Shown: positions 17,650-26,374 of the stretch, piece after piece
How the letters are laid out: the number at the start of each line of letters is the position of its first letter
Position numbering within the stretch: the stretch's first letter is position 1
Origin: Pararhizobium_B sp963760965
Lineage (GTDB): Bacteria > Pseudomonadota > Alphaproteobacteria > Rhizobiales > Rhizobiaceae
Assembly (NCBI GenBank): GCA_963760965.1
Contig: CAVXEW010000014.1
Span: 1-64,000, forward strand
DNA length: 64,000 nt
Reading direction: 5' to 3'
The notes under the pieces: generated by a model
What the model was told of the DNA's origin: nothing
The model's database searches: none
The model's input: the letters and a program-made list of their open reading frames with translations, nothing else
Position numbers and translations under genes: made by a program

Positions 17650-18627
17650 ATGCATGTCATGATCATCGGAGCGGCCGGCATGATCGGCCGCAAGCTGACC
17701 GAAAGGCTCGTGCGCGACGGAGCACTCGCCGGAAAAGCGCTCGAAAGGCTGACGCTCGTCGACGTCGTGGCGCCGGAACGCCCGCCGGAGTTTGCGGGCG
17801 ACGTCGCCTGCGAAACCGCGGACCTGTCTTCGCCGGGCACGGCCGAACGGCTGGTCGCAGGGCATCCCGACGTGGTCTTCCATCTCGCCGCGATCGTTTC
17901 GGGCGAGGCGGAGGCCGATTTCGAGAAGGGCTACAGGATCAATCTCGATGGCACGCGCGCCCTGTTCGAGGCCATCCGCCTGGCCGGGGACGACTATCGT
18001 CCCCGGGTCGTCTTCGCCTCGTCGATCGCCGTCTTCGGCGCGCCGTTCCCCGAAAAGATCGGCGACGAGTTCTTCAATACGCCGCTGACGAGCTACGGCA
18101 CGCAGAAGGCGATCTGCGAACTTCTCCTTTCCGACTACAGCCGGCGCGGCTTCCTCGACGGGATCGGCATCCGTCTGCCGACGATCTGCATCCGGCCGGG
18201 CAAACCGAACAAGGCGGCCTCCGGCTTCTTTTCGGGCATCCTGCGCGAACCCCTCAACGGCCAGGAGGCGGTGCTTCCGGTCGCGGAAGACGTGCGGCAC
18301 TGGTTCGCCAGCCCGCGGGCCGCCGTCGGCTTCCTCGTGCACGCGGCGGAGATCGATCTTGCGCCTCTGGGTGGACGGAGGAACCTTTCCATGCCGGGTC
18401 TTTCGGCCACGGTGGGCGAGCAGATCGAGGCGTTGAGGCAGGTCGCCGGCGAGAAGGCCGTCAACCTCATCCGCCACGAGCCGGACCAGGCGGTAATCGC
18501 CATAGTCGATGGCTGGGCGCGCGATTTCGACACACGCCGGGCAAGCGAACTCGGGTTCCGGGCGGAGGAATCGTTCGCCGAGATCGTCCGCGTCTATGTC
18601 GAGGACGAGATGCATGGAAAGATCTAG
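17650..18627 (+). CDS. denD: D-erythronate dehydrogenase (DenD)
   Basis: NAD-dependent epimerase/dehydratase-family enzyme of 325 aa that oxidises D-erythronate at C2 to 2-oxo-tetronate. The N-terminal Rossmann motif is MIIGAAGMIGRKLTERL, typical of DenD. The catalytic Ser lies in FASSIAVFGAPFP near residue 120 and the Tyr/Lys pair in SYGTQKAICELL. Family identity is supported strongly by the next three genes, which are otnK, otnC and otnI in that order: the characterised D-erythronate set. The ATG follows a GGGAAAGGG by about 9 bases. Confidence 0.88.
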   Translation: MHVMIIGAAGMIGRKLTERLVRDGALAGKALERLTLVDVVAPERPPEFAGDVACETADLSSPGTAERLVAGHPDVVFHLAAIVSGEAEADFEKGYRINLDGTRALFEAIRLAGDDYRPRVVFASSIAVFGAPFPEKIGDEFFNTPLTSYGTQKAICELLLSDYSRRGFLDGIGIRLPTICIRPGKPNKAASGFFSGILREPLNGQEAVLPVAEDVRHWFASPRAAVGFLVHAAEIDLAPLGGRRNLSMPGLSATVGEQIEALRQVAGEKAVNLIRHEPDQAVIAIVDGWARDFDTRRASELGFRAEESFAEIVRVYVEDEMHGKI

Positions 18628-18636
18628 GGTGGCGTC

Positions 18637-19893
18637 ATGCTTCTCGGCTGCATAGCGGACGACTTCACGGGCGCGAGCGACCTTGCCAACACTCTGGCCA
18701 AGGGTGGCATGCGCACCGTGCAGTTCAACGGCATTCCCGGTACCGGCACGGACACCGGCTGCGAGGCCGCGGTGGTGGCGCTGAAGACCCGCTCGATCGC
18801 ATCCGCCGAGGCGGTCAGGCAATCGCTCGCTGCACTCGAATGGCTGCGGGAGCAGGGCTGTCGACAGTTTTTCTTCAAGTACTGCTCGACGTTTGATTCG
18901 ACGCCGGCGGGCAATATCGGCCCCGTCGCCGAAGCGCTGCTCGAAGCGCTTGAAGCACCGTGCGCGATCGTCTGCCCGGTCTTCCCGGCGACTGGCCGGA
19001 CGCTTTACATGGGACACCTCTTCGTCGGCGGGAAGCTCCTGAGCGAATCCGGCATGGAGAACCACCCGCTCAACCCGATGACCGACCCGAACATCCGTCG
19101 CTGGCTCCGGTTGCAGACGGCGGGCGAGGTTGGGCTCGTCACCTATGCCACCGTTCGCAGCGGCACGGCCGCGACACGCGAGGCGATCGACGCGGAAGCA
19201 CGAACGGGCCGGCGGCTCGTTGTCGTCGATGCGGTGGCCGACGAGGACCTGATGGTCGTCGGCGAGGCGATCGAGGAACATCGCCTCGTCACAGGCGGCT
19301 CCGGCATCGCGCTCGGGCTACCGGAGAACTTTCGCCGCGCCGGTCTGCTTGGAGAGCAGGGGTCGGGATTCACGCAGACCAGGGGTCCGGGCACCGTCCT
19401 TTCCGGGTCATGCTCGAATGCATCGCTTTCGCAGGTCGAGGCCTACCTCGCTTCTCACCCCGGCCTGGCCATCTCGGCGGACGACCTGATGTCCGGTCGC
19501 CTGACCGTCGAAAATGCCGTCGCCTTCGTGCGCGAGCACGCCGGCGCCGCGCCTATCGTCTATTCCACGGCAGACGCCGCTTCGGTCAAGGCAGCGCAGG
19601 GCCGCCACGGACGCGAAGCCGTGGCAGGCGCCATCGAAGCCTTCTTCGGCAAGCTCGCGGTCGCGCTCGCCGGGGAGGGAGTGACGCGGCTGGTCGTCGG
19701 GGGAGGCGAGACGTCCGGCGCGGTGGTCACGGCACTCGGCGTCGGTCACATGCTGGTCGGCCCCGAGATCGACCCCGGCGTGCCGGCCCTTGCAGCTGAC
19801 GGAGCCCGGCCGTTGCGGCTCGCCCTCAAGAGCGGCAATTTCGGCGCCGTGGACTTCTTCGAAAAGGCCTTGTCGGCATTGGGGACGCCATGA
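18637..19893 (+). CDS. otnK: 3-oxo-tetronate kinase (OtnK, DUF1537 family)
   Basis: Four-carbon acid sugar kinase of 418 aa that phosphorylates 3-oxo-tetronate at O4 using ATP. The N-terminal domain opens CIADDFTGASDLANTLAKGG, the hallmark DUF1537 acid-sugar-binding motif. The C-terminal nucleotide-binding domain has the glycine-rich VVGGGETSGAVV near residue 350, and a late LALKSGNFG ATP-binding segment. Length matches the family. The start is 9 bases after denD and its stop overlaps the otnC start. DUF1537 also includes OiaK (3-oxo-isoapionate kinase), so the ApnL neighbours leave specificity slightly open. Confidence 0.9.
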   Translation: MLLGCIADDFTGASDLANTLAKGGMRTVQFNGIPGTGTDTGCEAAVVALKTRSIASAEAVRQSLAALEWLREQGCRQFFFKYCSTFDSTPAGNIGPVAEALLEALEAPCAIVCPVFPATGRTLYMGHLFVGGKLLSESGMENHPLNPMTDPNIRRWLRLQTAGEVGLVTYATVRSGTAATREAIDAEARTGRRLVVVDAVADEDLMVVGEAIEEHRLVTGGSGIALGLPENFRRAGLLGEQGSGFTQTRGPGTVLSGSCSNASLSQVEAYLASHPGLAISADDLMSGRLTVENAVAFVREHAGAAPIVYSTADAASVKAAQGRHGREAVAGAIEAFFGKLAVALAGEGVTRLVVGGGETSGAVVTALGVGHMLVGPEIDPGVPALAADGARPLRLALKSGNFGAVDFFEKALSALGTP

Positions 19894-20528
19894 CCGGAGA
19901 ACAGGAACTGCGCCTGTCTATCGTCCGGTGGGGTCGTTCGCTCTTCGAGCGGGGCTTCACGGTCGGCTCTTCGGGAAACATCTCCGTGCGATGCGGCGGC
20001 GGGTTCCTGATGACCCCGACGAATTCATGCATGGGCTTTCTCGAGTCCGATCGGCTTTCGAGACTGGACGCGGACGGCCGCCACACCGGCGGGGACAGGC
20101 CGACCAAGGAACTGCCCCTGCATTTCGCATTCTACGAGGCGCGCCCTGAAACCCAGGCGGTGGTGCATCTGCATTCGACGCACGCGACCGCCTTGTCCTG
20201 CCTCGCGGATATTGATCCGGAGGATGCCATTCCGCCGATCACCCCTTATGTCGTCATGCGTGTCGGCCGCGTGCCGGTCGTTCCCTACACGAAGCCCGGT
20301 TCCGCCGATGTAGCCCCGCTGATCAGGGAGCGCGCCGCCGAACATTCGGCCGTGCTTCTCGCCAACCACGGGCCGGTCGTCGCCGGCTCCTCGCTGGAGG
20401 CGGCCGTGTTCGCCTCCGAGGAGCTGGAAGAGACGGCGAAGCTCCTTCTGCTCACGCGCCAGCTCGAGATACGCCGGCTGACGCCGGAGCAGTTGGCCGA
20501 CCTCAACGCTTCCTTCAGGATGAAATAG
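19890..20528 (+). CDS. otnC: 3-oxo-tetronate 4-phosphate decarboxylase (OtnC, class II aldolase/adducin)
   Basis: Zinc-dependent class II aldolase-family protein of 212 aa that decarboxylates 3-oxo-tetronate 4-phosphate to dihydroxyacetone phosphate. Seen are the substrate loop SSGNISVRCGGGFLMTPTN near residue 30, the phosphate-site KELPLHFAFYEARPE, metal ligands in HLHSTHATALS near residue 95, and the third His in LANHGPVVAGSSL near residue 155. The ATGA overlap with otnK couples their translation. This is the carbon-releasing step that feeds glycolysis. Confidence 0.9.
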   Translation: MTGEQELRLSIVRWGRSLFERGFTVGSSGNISVRCGGGFLMTPTNSCMGFLESDRLSRLDADGRHTGGDRPTKELPLHFAFYEARPETQAVVHLHSTHATALSCLADIDPEDAIPPITPYVVMRVGRVPVVPYTKPGSADVAPLIRERAAEHSAVLLANHGPVVAGSSLEAAVFASEELEETAKLLLLTRQLEIRRLTPEQLADLNASFRMK

Positions 20529-20532
20529 CGCC

Positions 20533-21330
20533 ATGCCACGTTTCTCGGCGAATATCGGCTTTCTCTGGTCTCAGCTGCCACTTCTCGAACGGATAGAACG
20601 TGCTGCGGCCGCGGGGTTCGCGGCCGTCGAAATGCACTGGCCGTACGACACGCCGGCTGAAGAAGTGAGAGACGCCTGCGAGCGACACCGCGTCGAACTG
20701 CTCGGCATCAACACTGTGCCGGGCGACACGGCGAAGGGCGAGTTCGGCCTCGGCGCCGTTTCCGGACGCGAGACGGCGTTTCAGGCGGCGCTCGACCAGT
20801 CGCTCGCTTATTGCAAGGCCTCCGGCGCAACCAGCATCCACGCCATGGCCGGAAATGTTCCCCGAAGCGAACGCGGCCGCGCCCGCGACGTATTGGCGGC
20901 AAACCTCAGGGCCGGCGTCGAAAAGGCGGAGCGGGCAGGGATCACGCTGCTGCTGGAGCCCATCAATCCCCGCGACAAGCCGGACTACTTCTACTCGACT
21001 GTGGCCGAGGCAATCGGGCTGATCGAGGAGATCGGCTCGGACGCTCTGCGTCTCATGTTCGACGTCTACCACGTCGGCGTGGCCGAGGGCGATGTAATCA
21101 TGAAGCTCCGGCGCTACCGCGATCTCATCGGTCACGTGCAGATCGCCGCCGTTCCGAGCCGGGCGGAACCCGACGAGGGCGAGATCGCCTACGGTGCCGT
21201 TTTCGATGAGCTCGACGCGCTTGGCTACCCGGGTTGGGTGGGCTGCGAGTACAGGCCGCGGACGACGCCGGAGGAGGGGCTGGGCTGGATCGAGACCCTC
21301 TGCGGGGCCGGGGCGACCCCGGGGCGGTAG
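20533..21330 (+). CDS. otnI: 2-oxo-tetronate isomerase (OtnI, hydroxypyruvate isomerase family)
   Basis: TIM-barrel protein of 265 aa in the AP-endonuclease 2/hydroxypyruvate isomerase family; it interconverts 2-oxo- and 3-oxo-tetronate. It begins MPRFSANIGFLWSQLP, close to family N-termini. Metal-ligand Glu residues are in LLEPINPRDKPDYF near residue 140 and VGCEYRPRTTPEEGL near residue 245, and the His in FDVYHVGVAEGD. Only 4 bases separate it from otnC, closing the denD-otnK-otnC-otnI operon. Confidence 0.9.
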   Translation: MPRFSANIGFLWSQLPLLERIERAAAAGFAAVEMHWPYDTPAEEVRDACERHRVELLGINTVPGDTAKGEFGLGAVSGRETAFQAALDQSLAYCKASGATSIHAMAGNVPRSERGRARDVLAANLRAGVEKAERAGITLLLEPINPRDKPDYFYSTVAEAIGLIEEIGSDALRLMFDVYHVGVAEGDVIMKLRRYRDLIGHVQIAAVPSRAEPDEGEIAYGAVFDELDALGYPGWVGCEYRPRTTPEEGLGWIETLCGAGATPGR

Positions 21331-21363
21331 GAGATGCGCGCCGTGCGGGTTCGCCCGGGTCCT

Positions 21364-22122
21364 CTACTGGGCGAGAAAGCCGCCGTCCACCGGAAGCGTA
21401 TGACCGGTCACCATGCCCGCCGCCGGGCTGGCAAGGAAGAGAACGGCGGCGGCGACGTCGTCCGGCTCGGCCAGTCGCCCGAGCGGCGTCATCGCCTCGA
21501 TCCGGGCGATCAGCTCCGGCTGGTCGAGAAGCGGCTTTATGAACGGGGTGCGCACGTAGGTCGGCGCCACGGCGTTGACGCGTATCCGGTGCGGTGCCCA
21601 TTCGACGGCGAGTGCGCGTGTCATGTTCACGATGGCGCCCTTGGTGGCCTGGTACGAGACGTTCGGATAGAGGCCGCCGCCGGAAAGGCCCATGATGGAC
21701 GCGGTCTGGATGATGGAGCCGCCGCGGCCGCTGTCGATCATCGTCTTCGCTGCCGCACGCGACGCGAGGAAGCTGCCGGTCATGTTGACGTCGACGACCC
21801 GGTTCCAGTCTTCGAGCGCGAGGTCGACGGCCGGACGGCGTATCGCGAGGCCTGCGCAATTGACGAGAATGTCGATACGCCCGCAGCGTTCGGCGATCTC
21901 GGCGAATGCGGCGTCGACGGCAGCTTCGTCGGAGACGTCGGCGCCGAGGCTGAAGGCGGACGGAAGGGCACCTGCGGCTGCCTGCGCCTTCTCCCGGTCG
22001 AGGTCGACGATGGCAATCTCCGCTCCCGCGTCTGCGAGCATCCTTGCGGAGGCGAGGCCGATGCCGCTGGCTCCTCCGGTTACAACCGCGACGAGTTCGT
22101 CCAGCCTGAACGGATGGTTCAT
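21364..22122 (-). CDS. SDR-family oxidoreductase
   Basis: Protein of 252 aa, cytosolic NAD(P)-dependent classical SDR. Seen are TGGASGIGLASARML near residue 15, a VDLDREKA loop whose Asp favours NAD over NADP, NCAGLAIRRPA near residue 90, catalytic Ser in IIQTASIMGLSGG and YQATK near residue 160. It converges on otnI from the opposite strand and is upstream of ltnD in gene order but downstream of it in transcription, 81 bases apart. It probably oxidises a sugar alcohol or sugar in this island; the substrate is unknown. Confidence 0.88.
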   Translation of the reverse strand: MNHPFRLDELVAVVTGGASGIGLASARMLADAGAEIAIVDLDREKAQAAAGALPSAFSLGADVSDEAAVDAAFAEIAERCGRIDILVNCAGLAIRRPAVDLALEDWNRVVDVNMTGSFLASRAAAKTMIDSGRGGSIIQTASIMGLSGGGLYPNVSYQATKGAIVNMTRALAVEWAPHRIRVNAVAPTYVRTPFIKPLLDQPELIARIEAMTPLGRLAEPDDVAAAVLFLASPAAGMVTGHTLPVDGGFLAQ

Positions 22123-22203
22123 CGATCGATTTCCCCCTGCCGGCCTGTCGGAAGTGTGGCCGGCCGGATCCTAGGAGAAGCCGCAGGCCCCGGCAAGCGT
22201 CCG

Positions 22204-23112
22204 CTAGGGCTTCCGATCGGGCAGGTCGACACCCGCGTAGTTCCTGATCACCGCGCTGTCGTCGCTTCCGCCAAGGCCGGCATTGCTGGCGTTGACGAAC
22301 ATGCTGTGGGCGAGGGAGGCGAGAGGCACCGGAAACCTGAGTGCCCGGCCGGTCTCGACGACAAGTCCGAGATCCTTGACGAAGATGTCGACGCTGGAGC
22401 GGGGAGTATAGTCGCCGGCGATCACGTGCGGCATCCTGTTTTCGAACATCCAGGAATTGCCGGCCGCATTCGTCACCACTTCGTACATCGTATCGAGCGG
22501 GATGCCGGCCTTTGCCGCCATCGCCATCGCCTCCGCTGCGACGGCGATATGGACACCCGCCAGCAACTGGTGAACGATCTTGACGGTGGCGCCCTGGCCG
22601 ATATCCGTGCCGATGACGAAAACCTTCGCGGCGACCGCGTCGAGCACGGGCTGCAGCTTGCGGAAGGTTTCGGGCGCGCCCGCCGCCATCACCGTCATGT
22701 CCCCGGATGCCGCCTTCACGGGTCCTCCCGAAACCGGAGCGTCGAGCATGTCGAGGCCCATTTCGGCGAGAGCCGCGTGGATGTCGCGCGCGTCGGCGGC
22801 CGAAACGGTGGCGGAAAGCATGACGGGCGTGCCCTGCCGAAGCCGGTGCGCGATTCCCGTTTCCCCGAACAAAGCCTGGCGGCATTGGTCCGCGTTGACA
22901 GTGAGGAGGACGACGGCGTCGAGGAGTTCCGCGAACTCCGCGCCGTCCTGGCCGACGCCGGCGCAACCCGATGCCGCGAGTTCGTCCAGCGCTTCGCGCC
23001 GAGGATCGATGCCGAAGGTCCGCAGCCCGCCGGCGATGCAGGACCTTGCGGCCCCCATGCCCATCGAGCCGAGGCCGATGACGGCGACGTGGTAGGGTTC
23101 ATCCGTGACCAT
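22204..23112 (-). CDS. ltnD: L-threonate dehydrogenase (LtnD)-like beta-hydroxyacid dehydrogenase
   Basis: Protein of 302 aa in the 3-hydroxyisobutyrate/6-phosphogluconate dehydrogenase superfamily. LtnD oxidises L-threonate at C2 to 2-oxo-tetronate, the same intermediate that DenD makes, so it feeds OtnI/OtnK/OtnC. The Rossmann motif VIGLGSMGMGAARSC is typical of LtnD. The substrate loop DAPVSGGPVKAASGDM is near residue 125 and the catalytic Lys in KIVHQLLAGVH near residue 175. The encoded function matches the adjacent tetronate operon on the other strand, which supports the call. Tartronate-semialdehyde reductase is the main alternative. Confidence 0.82.
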   Translation of the reverse strand: MVTDEPYHVAVIGLGSMGMGAARSCIAGGLRTFGIDPRREALDELAASGCAGVGQDGAEFAELLDAVVLLTVNADQCRQALFGETGIAHRLRQGTPVMLSATVSAADARDIHAALAEMGLDMLDAPVSGGPVKAASGDMTVMAAGAPETFRKLQPVLDAVAAKVFVIGTDIGQGATVKIVHQLLAGVHIAVAAEAMAMAAKAGIPLDTMYEVVTNAAGNSWMFENRMPHVIAGDYTPRSSVDIFVKDLGLVVETGRALRFPVPLASLAHSMFVNASNAGLGGSDDSAVIRNYAGVDLPDRKP

Positions 23113-23373
23113 CGCTTCGCTCCGCTCTGTTCCACTCCCGCCATTGCCGCGGCGCCGCGCAGCCGGGCCTTCGCGCGGAAGCTGCAGGTTGTCGGATTAT
23201 CGAAGGAAAGGCAACAAGTGCGGGGGCGTTGCGATCTTCGCCGGTCCGGACGGCGCGACGCCGCCTGGCGTGCTGCGGAGGAAGCCCCGCACACTGCCGG
23301 AATTCGCACAGCAAGGGGCTGCGACCGCCGGAAATCCTTCGGCGTGCCGGGCCGTCAAAACGGAGGATGAAAC

Positions 23374-24129
23374 ATGTCGGAAGGTAGAATTGCCCTCGTG
23401 ACCGGGGCTGGCAGCGGTATCGGGCGGGCGGCGGTGCTCGCTCTTCTGTCGGAGGGCTGGCGGGTAGCGCTTGCGGGACGCCGCACGGACGCACTGGCCG
23501 AGACGGCCCGAGAGGGCGACCCGGAAGGCAGCCGGACGCTTTGCGTCGGCACCGACGTCGGGGACCCCGCCTCGGTGGCCGCCCTGTTCGAGGCGGTGCG
23601 GGGAAGGTTTGGCCGGCTCGACCTCCTGTTCAACAATGCCGGCGCCGGATCTCCTGCCGTGCCCCTCGAGGACATCACCTGGGAGCAGTGGTCGACCGTC
23701 GTCGCCGCAAATCTCACCGGCCCGTTCCTGTGCACGCAGCACGCCTTCCGCATCATGCGCGACCAGAGCCCGCGCGGTGGACGCATCATCAACAACGGTT
23801 CGATTTCGGCCTACGCGCCGCGTCCGTTCTCGGCGCCCTACACGGCGACCAAGCACGCGATCAGCGGATTGACGCGTTCGGCCGCGCTCGACGGCCGGGG
23901 CTATGACATCGCCTGCGGTCAGATCGACATCGGCAATGCGGCGACGCAGATGACGGAAAGAATGACCGGCGGCGTATTGCAGGCAGACCTGAGCACGCAA
24001 CCCGAGCCTCGCATCGACGTCGGCAACATCACGGACGCGCTGCTCTGCATGGCCAACATGCCGCTCGATGCAAATGTCCTCTTCATGACGGTCATGGCGA
24101 CCAAGATGCCTTTCGTCGGCCGCGGCTGA
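23374..24129 (+). CDS. SDR-family oxidoreductase
   Basis: Protein of 251 aa. The cofactor motif TGAGSGIGRAAVLALL is followed by ALAGRRTDALAE, whose Arg residues favour NADP. The NNAGAGSPAVPLEDI segment is near residue 88, Ser in NNGSISAYAPRP and YTATK (YxxxK) near residue 155. The C-terminal part, QIDIGNAATQMT, resembles SDRs often found beside sugar and polyol genes. GGAGG lies 9 bases before the ATG. It is divergent from ltnD and convergent with quiC1, so it may be a single-gene unit. Substrate unknown. Confidence 0.87.
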   Translation: MSEGRIALVTGAGSGIGRAAVLALLSEGWRVALAGRRTDALAETAREGDPEGSRTLCVGTDVGDPASVAALFEAVRGRFGRLDLLFNNAGAGSPAVPLEDITWEQWSTVVAANLTGPFLCTQHAFRIMRDQSPRGGRIINNGSISAYAPRPFSAPYTATKHAISGLTRSAALDGRGYDIACGQIDIGNAATQMTERMTGGVLQADLSTQPEPRIDVGNITDALLCMANMPLDANVLFMTVMATKMPFVGRG

Positions 24130-24159
24130 CATGGCCGGCGAAGCCGAATGCTGCCGCGC

Positions 24160-24199
24160 GCAGGAGGAGGAAGGGACCGGCCGGCCCGGCTCCTTCTGC
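24160..24199. terminator. Candidate bidirectional hairpin between convergent genes
   Basis: GCAGGAGGAG (24160-24169) pairs with CTCCTTCTGC (24190-24199), all Watson-Crick apart from one G-T wobble, with a GC-rich loop. It lies in the 75-base gap between the converging SDR and quiC1 genes, where a shared terminator is expected. No U tract is obvious. Confidence 0.35.
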
Positions 24200-24204
24200 C
24201 GCGC

Positions 24205-26118
24205 TCAGGTCTTTGGCATGCCCTTCGGCGGCAGGTGCCGCTTCTGCGCCGCGATACGGAACTGGGCATTGGCGGCGCCGTAGCCGGAATAGCCCCCGCG
24301 ACGCTCGACGATCTCGAGGAAGAACCCGTCGCCGAAGGTCGGGCTGTAGAGCTGGAAATATTCCCCGCCCTTGCCGTCGTTGTCGTAGAGCATGCCTTCG
24401 GCCCTCAGCCGGTCGGAAAATTCCGGATCGAGACCGAAACGGGCTTCCAGGTCGTCATAATAGTTGCGCGAGATCTCGAGCGGTCTGAAGCCATCGGCCC
24501 TCAGCCTCTTCGCGGTGGCAAAGATGTCACCGGTCCCGAAGGCAAGATGCTGTACGGCGGAGCCGAAACTCTCGGCGATGAAACGGCCCGCGAAGGTTCG
24601 CCTGTTGTCTGCACCGTTCAAGGTCAGGCGGAAGGAGCCCCCCGCGTTCTCGATCGCCTGGCTGCGCACCAGCCCGGCCGGATCGACGACATCGATCATG
24701 GCCGTCTTCTGCGTGGCGAAGATCGAGGTGTAGAACAGGAGCCAGGTCAGCATCTCGTCGTAGGCCATGCTTTGCGCGACGTGGTCGATGCGCAGGAGCC
24801 CGGCATCCGCGGCGCCGGGAGAGTGCCTTCCGACCGTCGGACGGAACTCGAGTTCCCACACGCGGGACAGTTCGGAGCCTTCGTCCAGGAAGTGGATGAC
24901 GCCGCCGCCGACGCCCCGGATCGCCGGTATGTCGAGTTCGCCCGGAGCGACCCTTTCATGGAAGAGCTCGGCGCCGAGAGCGATGGCGCGCTCCACCGTC
25001 GCCCGCGCATCGGCGACTTTAAGGCCGATGGCACAGACCGATGTGCCGTGCATCGCATAGGCGGACTGGGCGAAACTGTTCGGTTCGCGATTGACGATGA
25101 GGTGGATGCCGGCTTCGGCCGGCCCCTGGTGCCAGAGCGTGACGTCCTTGGAGACGTGCTCGCCGATCTTCCGGAAGCCGAGGGTTGCGAACATCCGGGT
25201 GAGGTCTTGCGACTCCGGCTCGGCTGTGGCGAATTCCACGAATTCGACGCCTTCGACCTCGACGCGGTCCGGCATCGCCGGAACGCCCATGCGGATCTCC
25301 GGCTCGACGCGCGCCACCCGGTCCATCAGGTAGACGAGCGAGCGATGGCCGTCGACGGAAATCGATTTCGGCGAGCCGCCTCGGAACTGGTCGTTGAAAA
25401 TCTCGAGCGAGACGACGCCGTCGTAGCCGGTGGCCGCCACCGCGCGCATGAACTCGATCACGGGCAGGTCGCCTTCGCCCGGCATGTTGCGGAAATGCCG
25501 GCTCCAGTAGAGGAGGTCCATGTCGATCAGCGGCGCGTCGGCCAGCTGGACGATGAATATCCTGTCCGCTGGAATAGCACGAATCGAGGACGGATCGATC
25601 TTGCGCGCCAGAGAATGGAAGGAATCCAGTATCAGGCCTATGTTTGCATGATCGGCCCTGCGCACCACCTCCCAGGCGTCGCGATGGTCGTTGACGTGGC
25701 GGCCCCAGGCGAGGGCCTCGTAGCCGACCCGGATGCCGTGCCTGGCGGCCCGGTCGCCGAGTTCGCGAAAATCGGCCGCCGCCCGGTCGATACCGCCGAG
25801 CGAGACGGGCGAGGTGTTGGAGCAGACGAGCATCAGGTCGGTTCCCAGCTCGCCCATCAGATCGAACTTTCGCTCGGCCCTGTCGAAGTTGCGCGCGCGA
25901 TGAGGCTCGGGCATGCCTTCGAAGTCCCGGAATGGCTGGAAGAGCGTGATCTCCAGGCCCGCCTCGCGCACCATGCGGCCAACCTCGGCCGGGGTGGCAT
26001 CGAACGTCAGCAGGTCGTTCTCGAAGATCTCGACGCCGTCGAAGCCAGCTGCCGCGATCGCAGTGAGCTTCTCTTCGAGGTTGCCGCTTATAGAGACGGT
26101 CGCGATCGAAGTCTTCAT
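24205..26118 (-). CDS. quiC1: 3-dehydroshikimate dehydratase QuiC1 (TIM barrel fused to HPPD-like domain)
   Basis: A 637-aa two-domain enzyme that dehydrates 3-dehydroshikimate to protocatechuate. The N-terminal half (about 1-280) is a sugar-phosphate-isomerase-like TIM barrel starting MKTSIATVSISGNLEEKLTA, with GFDGVEIFEND and GYEALAWGRHVNDH. The C-terminal half (about 290-637) is a VOC/4-hydroxyphenylpyruvate-dioxygenase-like module with QHLAFGTGDIF and a terminal EYFQLYSPTFGDGFFLEIVER, which has the metal-site Glu. The ATG at 26118 with AGGAG upstream is preferred over an ATG at 26154. It is the most distal gene of a minus-strand set with a shikimate dehydrogenase and a TRAP transporter. 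Protocatechuate ring-cleavage genes are not in the window. Confidence 0.87.
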   Translation of the reverse strand: MKTSIATVSISGNLEEKLTAIAAAGFDGVEIFENDLLTFDATPAEVGRMVREAGLEITLFQPFRDFEGMPEPHRARNFDRAERKFDLMGELGTDLMLVCSNTSPVSLGGIDRAAADFRELGDRAARHGIRVGYEALAWGRHVNDHRDAWEVVRRADHANIGLILDSFHSLARKIDPSSIRAIPADRIFIVQLADAPLIDMDLLYWSRHFRNMPGEGDLPVIEFMRAVAATGYDGVVSLEIFNDQFRGGSPKSISVDGHRSLVYLMDRVARVEPEIRMGVPAMPDRVEVEGVEFVEFATAEPESQDLTRMFATLGFRKIGEHVSKDVTLWHQGPAEAGIHLIVNREPNSFAQSAYAMHGTSVCAIGLKVADARATVERAIALGAELFHERVAPGELDIPAIRGVGGGVIHFLDEGSELSRVWELEFRPTVGRHSPGAADAGLLRIDHVAQSMAYDEMLTWLLFYTSIFATQKTAMIDVVDPAGLVRSQAIENAGGSFRLTLNGADNRRTFAGRFIAESFGSAVQHLAFGTGDIFATAKRLRADGFRPLEISRNYYDDLEARFGLDPEFSDRLRAEGMLYDNDGKGGEYFQLYSPTFGDGFFLEIVERRGGYSGYGAANAQFRIAAQKRHLPPKGMPKT

Positions 26119-26137
26119 GGGGACAACTCCTCTTCTC

Positions 26138-26319
26138 TCAAGGTGCAACGCCAAGCCAGCGGTGAACGATCAGCAGCACGACGCTGAGCGTGATGAAGGA
26201 AGCGACGGTCGTCGTCAGCAGCGCCGCCGAGCAGATTTCACATGGAAGCTGCGCACGGAAGCGAAGCCAAGCGCGATGACGAGGAAGTTCGGCAGCGTTA
26301 TCGACGTGATCTGTGCCAT
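26138..26319 (-). pseudogene. Remnant of an AEC-family (auxin-efflux-carrier-like) transporter gene
   Basis: Reading the reverse strand from the ATG at 26319 gives MAQITSITLPNFLVIALGFAS, the usual start of AEC permeases, but this frame stops at 26215. In another frame, residues SAALLTTTVASFITLSVVLL and a short tail ending at the stop at 26138 look like the last helix of the same family. Functional AEC proteins have about 310 residues, so roughly 250 residues have been deleted and the join is out of frame. It lies between quiC1 and the shikimate dehydrogenase gene, in the same orientation, so it was probably a former transporter of this cluster. Confidence 0.65.
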
Positions 26320-26374
26320 GCATGCCACCTGTGGTTGCTGGCCTGGCATTCCCGGAACGCCCGGAGGAGTGGCC

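Noticed and set aside
15625..19281. 1218-codon open frame on the minus strand
   Set aside because: It is the mirror of apnL copy 2, denD and otnK on the plus strand; composition is rich in Arg, Asp and His with no recognisable domain, typical of antisense frames in GC-rich DNA.
21125..22966. 613-codon minus-strand frame over otnI, SDR and ltnD
   Set aside because: Arg-rich frame-shifted shadow of the SDR and LtnD genes, which lie in other minus frames.
23113..23373. Possible small gene in the divergent gap between ltnD and an SDR gene
   Set aside because: The frames here are Arg/Pro-rich and overlap the real genes out of frame; no ribosome site or family pattern.
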